Shown here in pieces: positions 7,131 to 13,638 of a stretch of 13,724 nucleotides of DNA (the first letter of the stretch is position 1; the number at the start of each line of letters is the position of its first letter). The translations under genes and the position numbers were made by a program. The notes below the pieces were generated by a model that was given only the letters and a program-made list of their open reading frames with translations, ran no database searches and was not told the DNA's origin. Source of the stretch: Haloarculaceae archaeon. Its GTDB lineage: Archaea > Halobacteriota > Halobacteria > Halobacteriales > Haloarculaceae. The DNA lies in assembly GCA_018609665.1 (NCBI GenBank), contig JAHENN010000135.1, forward strand, positions 1 to 13,724. The letters are read 5' to 3'.

Positions 7131-7448
7131 ATGTCAACCGACACGGCCGAGCGCCGGGCCGACCACGTCCGCGGCGTGACGGTCACGTTCCTCGCGTGCT
7201 TCGGCGGCGTCGTCGCGGCGGTGGTCTCGGCGAGCGTCGCCAGCGGGCCCGAGGACCTGCTCGGCGTCTACGTGGTCGCGGGGGCCGTGCTCATGCAGTT
7301 CCCCCTCCACCGGGCGCTGGAGGCCGCGGGCCTCGAGCTGGACGTCGACGACTTCGGGCCGAAGGACTTCCTCTACGTCGCGTTCATGACCTTCGCGCTG
7401 TGGTTCGTCTGCTGGACGGTGCTGCTGACGACGGGGACGAGCCTCTGA
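7131..7448 (+). CDS. EMC6-like membrane protein
   Basis: The product has 105 residues with three predicted membrane segments, at about 14-37, 43-61 and 80-101. The N-terminus (DHVRGVTVTFLACFGGV, 11-27), the central VYVVAGAVLMQFPLHR (46-61) and the pre-TM3 motif GPKDFLYVAFMTFALWF (76-92) match the haloarchaeal family annotated as EMC6-like. EMC6 is a small core subunit of the eukaryotic ER membrane protein complex, which inserts membrane proteins. Archaeal relatives are thought to partner YidC/EMC3-like insertases; that role is inferred here. The start is the ATG 27 nt after a TATA-like element. Its TGA overlaps the ATG of Rli1 by one base, so the two are cotranscribed and probably translationally coupled. 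No conserved catalytic residues are expected. The family name rests on recalled similarity plus topology. Confidence 0.82.
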   Translation: MSTDTAERRADHVRGVTVTFLACFGGVVAAVVSASVASGPEDLLGVYVVAGAVLMQFPLHRALEAAGLELDVDDFGPKDFLYVAFMTFALWFVCWTVLLTTGTSL

Positions 7449-9283
7449 TGGCCGACGACAGCATCGCCGTCGTCGACCTCGAGCGGTGCCAGCCCGACCG
7501 GTGCAACTACGAGTGTGCGAACTTCTGTCCGCCGAACCGGACGGGCGAGGAGTGCATCGTCACCCGCGAGGAGCGGCACGGCGAGGAGGGCGCCTTCGCC
7601 GGCGCCCCCGACCAGGTCTCGATCAGCGAGGAGCTGTGTCTCGGCGAGAGCTGCGGCATCTGCGTCGAGAAGTGCCCCTTCGACGCCCTGGAGATCATCA
7701 ACCTACCGCAGGAGCTGGACGAGGAGCCGACCCACCGCTACGGCGAGAACAGCTTCGCGCTGTACGGCCTGCCGGCGCCCCAGGAGGGCCGGGTCACCGG
7801 CATCCTCGGGCCGAACGGCATCGGCAAGACCACCGCCGTCCACGCCCTGGCCGGCGAGATCACCCCCAACCTCGGTCGGTTCGACGCCGAGCCCGACTGG
7901 GAGGAGGTGCTGGAGGCCTACCGCGGCACCGAACTCCAGGGCTTCCTGGCGGACCTCCAGGCGGGGGAGGTGACCGTCGCCCGCAAGCCGCAGTACGTCG
8001 ACCGCATCCCCGACAGCTTCGACGGCCGCACCGAGGAGCTGCTGGCCGGCGTCGACGAGCGCGGCGTCGCCGACGAGCTGGTCGAGCGGCTCGGCATCGG
8101 CCCGGTCGTCGACCAGCCCATCGACACGCTGTCCGGCGGCGAGCTCCAGCGGGTGGCGCTGGCGGCGACGCTCGTCCGGGACGCGGACTTCTACTTCCTC
8201 GACGAGATCACGCCGTACCTCGACATCGGCCAGCGGGTGACGGCCGCCCGGCTCGTCCAGGAGCTGTCCGAGGAGGGCCGGTCGATGCTCGTCGTCGAGC
8301 ACGACCTCGCGGTGCTGGACCTGCTGGCGGACGCGCTGCACGTCGCCTACGGCGAGCCGGGCGCCTTCGGCGTCGTCACGCCGCCCAAGTCGACGAAGTC
8401 CGGCATCAACCAGTACCTTGAGGGCTACCTCGAGAACGAGAATATGCGCATCCGCCAGGAGGCCATCGAGTTCGAGGAGCACGCCCCCCGGTCGGCCACC
8501 CACGGCGACACCCTCGTCGAGTACCCGGACCTGCGGAAGTCCTACGGCGACGGCGAGTTCGACCTCGCGGTCGACGGCGGCGCCATCCGGGCCAACGAGG
8601 TGCTGGGCATCGTCGGCCCCAACGGCATCGGCAAGTCGACGTTCGCGAAGCTGCTGGCCGGCCGCCTGGAGCCCGACGAGGGGGCGATCGACGCCGCCCT
8701 GGACATCTCCTACAAGCCCCAGTACGTCGAGATCGACCAGCCGATGCGGGTCGACGCCTTCCTGCGGTCGATCACCGACGACTTCGGGACCTCCTACTGG
8801 AACACCGAGATCGCCCAGCCGCTGCAGCTCGAGCGCGTCTTCGAGCAGAACCTCACCGACCTCTCCGGCGGCGAGCGCCAGCGGGTCGCCATCGCGGCCT
8901 GTCTCTCGAAGGAGGCCGACCTCTACCTGCTGGACGAGCCGTCGGCGCACCTCGACGTCGAACAGCGGGTGCTGGCGACGCGGGCCATCCGCCGCTACAC
9001 CGAACAGCACGACGCCACCGCGATGGTCATCGACCACGACATCTACATGATCGACCTGCTGTCCGACCGGCTGCAGGTCTTCGACGGCGAGCCCGCCGAG
9101 CACGGCCACGCCGGCCGGCCCGTCTCGATGCGGGAGGGGATGAACGACTTCCTCGCGAACCTCGACGTCACCTTCCGCCGCGACGAGCGCACCGGCCGCC
9201 CCCGCATCAACAAACCGGGGTCGCAGAAGGACCGCGAACAGAAGGCCAACGGCGAGTACTACTACGCGCCGACCGACGAGTAA
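7448..9283 (+). CDS. rli1: ABCE1/Rli1, ribosome-recycling iron-sulfur ATPase
   Basis: The product has 611 residues, the usual ABCE1 length. With aEF1A-related and release or surveillance factors it splits 70S-type archaeal ribosomes into subunits and stays on the small subunit. The N-terminal domain has cysteines 14, 19, 23, 27, 64, 69, 72 and 76 for two [4Fe-4S] clusters, ending CGICVEKCPF (69-78). NBD1 has Walker A GPNGIGKTT 121-129, signature LSGGELQR 228-235, Walker B/catalytic Glu FYFLDE 248-253 and His285. NBD2 has GPNGIGKST 390-398, LSGGERQR 472-479, YLLDEPS 493-499 and His530. The C-terminal hinge (about 565-590) includes TGRPRINKP. Two oddities: the second cluster motif is CLGESCGIC, two residues longer than the CIGCGIC form of other archaea and eukaryotes, and NBD1 reads DEITPYLD where DEPS is usual. 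It overlaps the EMC6-like gene by one base. Essentially certain assignment. Confidence 0.98.
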   Translation: MADDSIAVVDLERCQPDRCNYECANFCPPNRTGEECIVTREERHGEEGAFAGAPDQVSISEELCLGESCGICVEKCPFDALEIINLPQELDEEPTHRYGENSFALYGLPAPQEGRVTGILGPNGIGKTTAVHALAGEITPNLGRFDAEPDWEEVLEAYRGTELQGFLADLQAGEVTVARKPQYVDRIPDSFDGRTEELLAGVDERGVADELVERLGIGPVVDQPIDTLSGGELQRVALAATLVRDADFYFLDEITPYLDIGQRVTAARLVQELSEEGRSMLVVEHDLAVLDLLADALHVAYGEPGAFGVVTPPKSTKSGINQYLEGYLENENMRIRQEAIEFEEHAPRSATHGDTLVEYPDLRKSYGDGEFDLAVDGGAIRANEVLGIVGPNGIGKSTFAKLLAGRLEPDEGAIDAALDISYKPQYVEIDQPMRVDAFLRSITDDFGTSYWNTEIAQPLQLERVFEQNLTDLSGGERQRVAIAACLSKEADLYLLDEPSAHLDVEQRVLATRAIRRYTEQHDATAMVIDHDIYMIDLLSDRLQVFDGEPAEHGHAGRPVSMREGMNDFLANLDVTFRRDERTGRPRINKPGSQKDREQKANGEYYYAPTDE

Positions 9284-9343
9284 GGGCCTCGGGCGGCTGC
9301 CGGCACCGCGGTCGCCCCTCCCCGACCGGCGCCGCCGACAGGC

Positions 9344-9350
9344 GTTTACC
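9344..9350 (+). promoter_or_regulatory. TATA-like element for the 83-residue hypothetical
   Basis: GTTTACC is centred about 27 nt before the ATG at 9373. It is a modest match, but it is the only AT-containing patch in the GC-rich gap after the Rli1 stop. Confidence 0.5.
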
Positions 9351-9372
9351 CGTCCGGCCGCGTGGAACGGCC

Positions 9373-9624
9373 ATGCGCTGGCACCGACGGCGGGACCTGG
9401 AGGGCGGAAAGGAGCTGGGCGTCTGGCTGCTCGAGGACGACGGAACCGTCCGCGAGGAGCTGTACGTCGAGTCCCACGAGTACCGCGGCGGCGACTTCGA
9501 CGTCTACACCGCGACCCCCGGCGGCGAGTGGACCCACCGGGGGTCGTTCGGGACGGCCGCCGAGGGGTTCGACGCGGCGCTCGCCCACGTCGAGGAGAGC
9601 GACCACCCGCTGGAGGGGCCGTGA
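9373..9624 (+). CDS. Conserved-type hypothetical protein, 83 residues
   Basis: I do not recognise a family. The protein is soluble, Trp- and Glu-rich, with no signal, membrane segment or metal motif. It starts MRWHRRRDLEGGKELGVWLL and carries alternating hydrophobic stretches typical of beta strands (ELGVWLLEDDGTVREELYV, 14-32; GDFDVYTAT, 40-48; GEWTHRGSFG, 51-60). A C-terminal helix follows (AAEGFDAALAHVEES, 62-76). This suggests a small beta-sheet fold with one helix. The coding case rests on haloarchaeal codon use, a start preceded at the right distance by a TATA-like element, and a position between well-defined genes on the same strand. It is probably transcribed on its own. An overlapping longer frame from 9362 lacks the leaderless spacing and has non-haloarchaeal composition. 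Confidence 0.78.
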   Translation: MRWHRRRDLEGGKELGVWLLEDDGTVREELYVESHEYRGGDFDVYTATPGGEWTHRGSFGTAAEGFDAALAHVEESDHPLEGP

Positions 9625-9661
9625 CGAGGGGCCGAGGCGGGTCGGCGTCGGGACCGAAACG

Positions 9662-9667
9662 TATTAT
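9662..9667 (+). promoter_or_regulatory. TATA box for the 111-residue membrane protein
   Basis: TATTAT is centred about 28 nt before the GTG at 9693. This supports that non-ATG start and a leaderless transcript. Confidence 0.6.
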
Positions 9668-9692
9668 CCGGTAGTTCGCGAATCACTCGGCC

Positions 9693-10028
9693 GTGAGCAG
9701 CATCTATCTCGGCATCCTGGCGACCGCCGGCCTCCTCGCCGGTTTCGTTGCCCTCCTCGGCGTCTACCGCGACGCCGGGCGGCGTGGACTGTCCCCGGCG
9801 GGACGGCTGTCGCTGGCGGTCGGGGCCGCCGCCGGGTGCGTCGGGGCGTTCCTCCTCCCCGCCTACGGCGACGGACTGCGGTACGTGTACTTCGAGGTGG
9901 TGAAGCGAGAGACGGTCACCGTCTCGCCGTACGAGTGGCTGGCGGTGAGCGTCGTGACCGGGTTCCTGGGCTGTGTCCTCGTCGCCGGCGCGTACCGCAT
10001 CGGGATGGCTCGGGCGCGGCCGGCGTGA
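9693..10028 (+). CDS. Small three-TM membrane protein of unknown function (GTG start)
   Basis: The product has 111 residues and begins with GTG. The promoter spacing fixes the start, and the first membrane helix follows immediately. Predicted helices are at about 4-24 (YLGILATAGLLAGFVALLGV), 39-58 (RLSLAVGAAAGCVGAFLLPA) and 82-105 (EWLAVSVVTGFLGCVLVAGA). The loop between helices 1 and 2 is basic (YRDAGRRGLSPAGR), which by the positive-inside rule places it in the cytoplasm and the N-terminus outside. The segment between helices 2 and 3 (YGDGLRYVYFEVVKRETVTV) is likely external. I recognise no family. It is 68 bp past the previous gene and 60 bp before Nmd3, each with its own TATA-like element, so it is probably monocistronic. 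Confidence 0.75.
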   Translation: MSSIYLGILATAGLLAGFVALLGVYRDAGRRGLSPAGRLSLAVGAAAGCVGAFLLPAYGDGLRYVYFEVVKRETVTVSPYEWLAVSVVTGFLGCVLVAGAYRIGMARARPA

Positions 10029-10058
10029 GCGGTCGACCCTCGCCGCTCGGACGCGCCG

Positions 10059-10064
10059 CTTAAC
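10059..10064 (+). promoter_or_regulatory. TATA-like element for the nmd3-taw2 operon
   Basis: CTTAAC lies about 27 nt before the Nmd3 ATG at 10089. It is a common haloarchaeal TATA variant and predicts a leaderless bicistronic transcript. Confidence 0.55.
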
Positions 10065-10088
10065 CCGCTCGACCGAGTAGGACCGCCG

Positions 10089-11207
10089 ATGAGCACCGGT
10101 TCCGGCTCCGGCGAGTTCTGTCCGCGCTGCGGCGACGCCGTCGAGCGCCCGCCGGGCGTCGAGCTACCCGGCGGCCCCGCCGACCCCGACGCCGTGCTGT
10201 GCGACGACTGCTACTTCGAGGAGTTCGACCTCGTCGACGCCCCCGAGCGGATCGAGGTGCGGGTCTGCGGCCGCTGCGGCGCCGTCCACCGCGGCAACCG
10301 CTGGGTCGACGTCGACGCCCGCGACTACACCGACATCGCCGTCGAGGAGACCGCCGACCGGCTGGGCGTCCACGTCGAGGCCGCGGGCGTCGAGTGGGGC
10401 GTCGAGCCGGAGCAGGTCGACCCCAACACCATCCGGATGCACTGTGCGTTCACCGGCGTCGTCCGGGAGACGCCGGTCTCCGAGGAGGTGACCGTGCCGG
10501 TGTACGTCGCCCGCCAGACCTGCGACCGCTGCGGGCGCATCGCCGGCGACTACTACGCGGCGGTCGTCCAGCTGCGGGCCAGCGGCCGGACGCCGACCCC
10601 AGCGGAGAACGACCGCGCCGTCGAGCTGGCGGAGTCGCACGTCGCCGACCGCGAGGCGACGGGCGACCGCGACGCCTTCATCACCGAGACGACGCGCACC
10701 GGCGACGGCGTCGATATGAAGATCTCGACGACGCAGATCGGCCAGGGCGTCGCCAAGCGCGTCGTCGAGGAGCTCGGCGGGTCGGTGTCGGAGGCGCCGA
10801 CGCTGGTCACCGAGGACGAGGACGGCGACGAGGTCTACCGGGTGACGTTCACCGTCCGGCTGCCGCCGTACACCCCGGGCGACGTCGTCGACCTCGACGA
10901 CGGCGACGGGCCGGTGCTGGTGACGAGCGCCCGCGGCAACCTGAAGGGCCGCCGGCTGGCGACCGGCGACCGCTACGAGGCCGACTTCGAGGAGGGCATC
11001 GACCCCGACGCCCGAAAGCTCGGCGAGCGGGCCGACGCCGAGCCGACGACGCTCGTCGCCGTCGAGGACGACCACGCCGTCCAGGTGCTCGACCCCGAGA
11101 CGTTCGCGTCGGTGACCGTCCCGCGGCCGGACTACCTCGACCCCGGCGCCGACGAGGTGCCGGTGCTGAAACACCGCGACGGCCTGCACGTCCTGCCGGA
11201 GAAATGA
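10089..11207 (+). CDS. nmd3: Nmd3-family large ribosomal subunit protein
   Basis: The product has 372 residues. In eukaryotes Nmd3 binds the nascent 60S subunit at its joining face and acts in late maturation and export. Archaea lack export, so a subunit-assembly or quality-control role is inferred. Four Cys-x2-Cys pairs typical of the N-terminal zinc domain are present: Cys11/14, Cys38/41, Cys60/63 and Cys145/148. The segment around 204-232 (GDGVDMKISTTQIGQGVAKRVVEELGG) includes the family's conserved region DMKISTTQIGQGVAKRV (209-225). A beta-rich C-terminal part starts near 250 with VRLPPYTPGDVV (256-267), resembling the eIF5A-like/SH3-like region. The shuttling tail of eukaryotic Nmd3 (nuclear export signals) is absent, as expected. 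The start is ATG at 10089 with a TATA-like element 27 nt upstream. The TGA overlaps the Taw2 ATG by four bases (ATGA), implying translational coupling. Confidence 0.93.
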   Translation: MSTGSGSGEFCPRCGDAVERPPGVELPGGPADPDAVLCDDCYFEEFDLVDAPERIEVRVCGRCGAVHRGNRWVDVDARDYTDIAVEETADRLGVHVEAAGVEWGVEPEQVDPNTIRMHCAFTGVVRETPVSEEVTVPVYVARQTCDRCGRIAGDYYAAVVQLRASGRTPTPAENDRAVELAESHVADREATGDRDAFITETTRTGDGVDMKISTTQIGQGVAKRVVEELGGSVSEAPTLVTEDEDGDEVYRVTFTVRLPPYTPGDVVDLDDGDGPVLVTSARGNLKGRRLATGDRYEADFEEGIDPDARKLGERADAEPTTLVAVEDDHAVQVLDPETFASVTVPRPDYLDPGADEVPVLKHRDGLHVLPEK

Positions 11208-12247
11208 CCGACGACGGGTCCGAACTCGCCGTTTTCGTCCCGAAGCCGCGAACGGAGGCGGTCATCGAGACGCTGCGCGCCGAGGGCGTCTACGACCCGA
11301 CCCGCAGCGCCGAGCCCCGCGGCGACCGGGTGGCGGTGCCGGTCGTCGAGCCGCCGACGGAGGTCGAGACCGGCGTCGACGGCGACGTCGACGTCGCGGC
11401 CGTCGACCTGCCGCGCCGGGAGCGCGGCCTCGAGGACCTGCTCGCCGACCGGGGGTTCTCGCCCGCCGAGATCGAGGCCGCGCCCGCCTCGTGGGCCGTC
11501 ATCGGCAGCGTCGTTCTGGCGGACTTCGGCGACGTGTCGGCCGACGACTCGCTGCCCGAGGCGCGCCGCGAGGCGGTCGGGGAGGCGCTCCTGGAGCTGC
11601 ACGGCAACGCCGACACGGTGCTGGCCCGCGGCGGCATCTCGGGCACGCGCCGGGCCCCGGCGACGGAGGTCGTCGCCGGGACCGGCGAGACGGAGACCGT
11701 CCACGTCGAGCACGGCACGCGGTACGCCCTGGACCTCTCGTCGGTGATGTTCTCGCCGGGCAACAAGGCCGAACGCGCCCGGATGGGCGAGGTCGTCGGG
11801 GCGGGCGAGCGGGTGTTCGACACCTGCGCCGGCGTGGGCTACTTCGCGCTGCCGATGGCCCGGGCCGGCGCCGAGGTGACGGCCGCCGAGCTCGACCCCG
11901 AGGCCTACCGCCTGCTGGTCGAGAACGCCCGGCTGAACGGCGTGTCGGACCGCCTGCGGCCGGTGCTGGGCGACTGCCGGGACGTCGAGACGACCGCCGA
12001 CCGGGTCGTGATGGGCCACTACGAGGCCCACCGCTTCCTCGATACGGCGCTCGAGGCGCTCGTCTCCGGCGGGACCGTTCACCTCCACGAGGCGACGCCG
12101 GAGCCGCGGTTCCCTGACCGGCCGCTCGACCGGCTCCGGTCGGCGGCCGACGCCGCCGGCCGCGGGGTCGAACTCCAGGAGACGACCGTCGTGAAGGACC
12201 ACAGCCCCGGCGTCGTCCACGGCGTCGTCGACGCACGGGTCGACTGA
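11204..12247 (+). CDS. taw2: Taw2 (TYW2-type) tRNA-Phe 4-demethylwyosine aminocarboxypropyltransferase
   Basis: The product has 347 residues, from the Trm5/TYW2 family of class I SAM enzymes. Taw2 transfers the 3-amino-3-carboxypropyl group of SAM to C7 of 4-demethylwyosine at position 37 of tRNA-Phe, after Trm5 and Taw1. The N-terminal part (1-165) is the family's tRNA-binding region, including RGGISGTRRAPATEVVAGTG (142-161). The catalytic Rossmann domain begins with DLSSVMFSPGNKAERARMGE (177-196), continues with motif I VFDTCAGVGYFALP (204-217), the acidic AAELDPEAY (227-235) and ENARLNGV (240-247), then ADRVVMGHYE (265-274). In Trm5 the last site carries an Asn-Pro-Pro-type motif; MGHY here and MFSP-N--ER are the TYW2 pattern as I recall it from archaeal TYW2. 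Start ATG is within the Nmd3 stop (ATGA). A m1G37 methyltransferase role is the main alternative. Confidence 0.88.
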   Translation: MTDDGSELAVFVPKPRTEAVIETLRAEGVYDPTRSAEPRGDRVAVPVVEPPTEVETGVDGDVDVAAVDLPRRERGLEDLLADRGFSPAEIEAAPASWAVIGSVVLADFGDVSADDSLPEARREAVGEALLELHGNADTVLARGGISGTRRAPATEVVAGTGETETVHVEHGTRYALDLSSVMFSPGNKAERARMGEVVGAGERVFDTCAGVGYFALPMARAGAEVTAAELDPEAYRLLVENARLNGVSDRLRPVLGDCRDVETTADRVVMGHYEAHRFLDTALEALVSGGTVHLHEATPEPRFPDRPLDRLRSAADAAGRGVELQETTVVKDHSPGVVHGVVDARVD

Positions 12248-12282
12248 CGGTCGGGCACCGGGGCGGCACCGGCGCGGCCCGG

Positions 12283-12292
12283 ATAGCTTTGT
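12283..12292 (+). promoter_or_regulatory. TATA-like element for the amidohydrolase gene
   Basis: ATAGCTTTGT is centred about 27 nt before the ATG at 12315 in an otherwise GC-rich 67-bp gap. It implies separate, leaderless transcription from nmd3-taw2. Confidence 0.5.
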
Positions 12293-12314
12293 ACCTGCCG
12301 TCCGACGGACCGGT

Positions 12315-13532
12315 ATGTACGTCGACTGCGGCACGCTCGTCGACGGCGCCGGTGAGGTCGTCGAGGACGCCCGGCTGCGTGTGGCCGACGGCGAGGTCGC
12401 GGCGGTCGGCCCCATCGAGGACGTCGCCGCCGAGGGCGAGCGGGTCGACCACTCCGGCGAGGTCGTGACGCCAGGGTTCATCGACGCCCACGTCCACGTG
12501 CAGGGGCTGCGGACGATGGACCCGACCGACTGGGTGCTGGCCGACGACGCCGCCTGCGCCGCGCGGGCGACCGTCGACTGCCGGCGGCTGCTGGAGGCCG
12601 GCTTCACGAGCGTCCGCGACCTCGGCAGTTCCGTCGGCGTCGGCCTCCGGGAAGCGATCGAGGGCGACGACGTTGCCGGCCCACGGATCTACACCAGCGG
12701 CCGCGCGATCACGCAGACCGGCGGCCACGGCGACGCCCACTTCCTGCCGTACGAGTGGACCGAGGGCGACGGCTTCGGGTCGACGACGGCCGACGGCGTC
12801 GCCGAGTGCCGCAAGACCGCCCGCAGGCGGCTCCGGGAGGGCGTCGACTGTCTGAAGATCATGACCACCGGCGGCGTCCTCTCCCAGCAGGATGCCCCCG
12901 GGCACCGGCAGTTCACCGACGAGGAGATTCGCGCGCTCACGCAGGAGGCCCACCGGGCCGACGTGCCGGTCGCCAGCCACGCCCAGGGAACGGAAGGAAT
13001 CGTCGCGGCGCTGGAGAACGGCGTCGACACGATCGAACACGGCTTCCACCTCGACGAGCGGGCGGTCGACCTGCTGCTGGAGACCGACGCGACGCTGGTG
13101 CCGACGCTGGCCATCATGTCCCGCATCGTCGAGGCCGGCGACGAGCACGGCGTTCCCGACTACGGGCTCCGGAAGGCCGAGAAGGCGCTCGAGGCCCACG
13201 TCGAGTCGATTCGGCGGGCCCACGAGGCCGGCGTCCCGATAGCCGCGGGGACGGACTTCGCCGGCCCGCCGCTGGTCCCACACGGCGACAACGCCCGCGA
13301 GATGGAGTTGCTGGTCGAGGAGGCCGGCCTCTCGCCGCTGGCGGCCGTCGAGGCCGCCACCGGCGTCGCCGGCCGGACCGTCCCCGACGACGTCGGCACG
13401 CTGCGGCCCGGCGCCCGGGCGGACCTGGTCGCGCTGGAAGCCGACCCGCGGGACGACATCGGCGCCGTCCGCGAGGTCGCGGCCGTCTACAGGAGCGGCG
13501 AGCGGGTCGCCGGCGGGGCGAGCGATTTATGA
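12315..13532 (+). CDS. Amidohydrolase-superfamily metal-dependent hydrolase (imidazolonepropionase/Xaa-Pro dipeptidase-like)
   Basis: The product has 405 residues. A short N-terminal beta domain (1-50) leads to the metal-binding GFIDAHVHV (54-62; His59, His61). The TIM barrel then carries Lys181 (CLKIMTTGG, the likely carboxylated lysine bridging two metals), His222 (ASHAQG, 220-225), His242 (TIEHGFHLD, 239-247) and Asp314 (AAGTDFAGP, 310-318). The closing strand LRPGARADLVALEADP (363-378) is typical. This is the binuclear subtype seen in carboxypeptidases of the Sgx9260/Xaa-Pro dipeptidase group and in related amidases, so an N-acyl or peptide amide substrate is likely; the exact one is not readable. 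No signal peptide is visible, so it is cytoplasmic. The gene follows taw2 by 67 bp but has its own TATA-like element. Its final codons contain the promoter of the next small gene. Confidence 0.9.
   Translation: MYVDCGTLVDGAGEVVEDARLRVADGEVAAVGPIEDVAAEGERVDHSGEVVTPGFIDAHVHVQGLRTMDPTDWVLADDAACAARATVDCRRLLEAGFTSVRDLGSSVGVGLREAIEGDDVAGPRIYTSGRAITQTGGHGDAHFLPYEWTEGDGFGSTTADGVAECRKTARRRLREGVDCLKIMTTGGVLSQQDAPGHRQFTDEEIRALTQEAHRADVPVASHAQGTEGIVAALENGVDTIEHGFHLDERAVDLLLETDATLVPTLAIMSRIVEAGDEHGVPDYGLRKAEKALEAHVESIRRAHEAGVPIAAGTDFAGPPLVPHGDNAREMELLVEEAGLSPLAAVEAATGVAGRTVPDDVGTLRPGARADLVALEADPRDDIGAVREVAAVYRSGERVAGGASDL
13526..13530 (+). promoter_or_regulatory. TATA-like element for the 27-residue microprotein, inside the amidohydrolase 3' end
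   Basis: TTTAT is centred about 27 nt before the ATG at 13555. It overlaps the last codons and stop of the amidohydrolase gene. The AT-rich run is conspicuous in its surroundings. Confidence 0.55.
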
Positions 13533-13554
13533 CAGCGGCCCGGCAACGCCCGCC

Positions 13555-13638
13555 ATGGACCGGCAGAAGTTCCTCGCGCTGTTCTTCGCGCTGCTGATGA
13601 TGACGTCGATGGTCGCGTACGCGGCCTCGCTGTTCTAG
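13555..13638 (+). CDS. 27-residue single-pass membrane microprotein
   Basis: The complete peptide starts MDRQKFLALFFALL and ends MVAYAASLF. It consists of a charged start (Asp, Arg, Lys within five residues) followed by one hydrophobic helix covering about residues 6-27, with three consecutive or near Met residues in the middle. It looks like a membrane anchor or an isolated signal-peptide-like helix, N-terminus in the cytoplasm. Support for real coding: the ATG sits 27 nt after a TATA-like element, the gap between flanking genes has no other occupant, and membrane-helix composition is unlikely by chance. Its TAG overlaps, by two bases, the stop codon of the gene converging from the right. 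I do not know a family name or function. Confidence 0.68.
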   Translation: MDRQKFLALFFALLMMTSMVAYAASLF

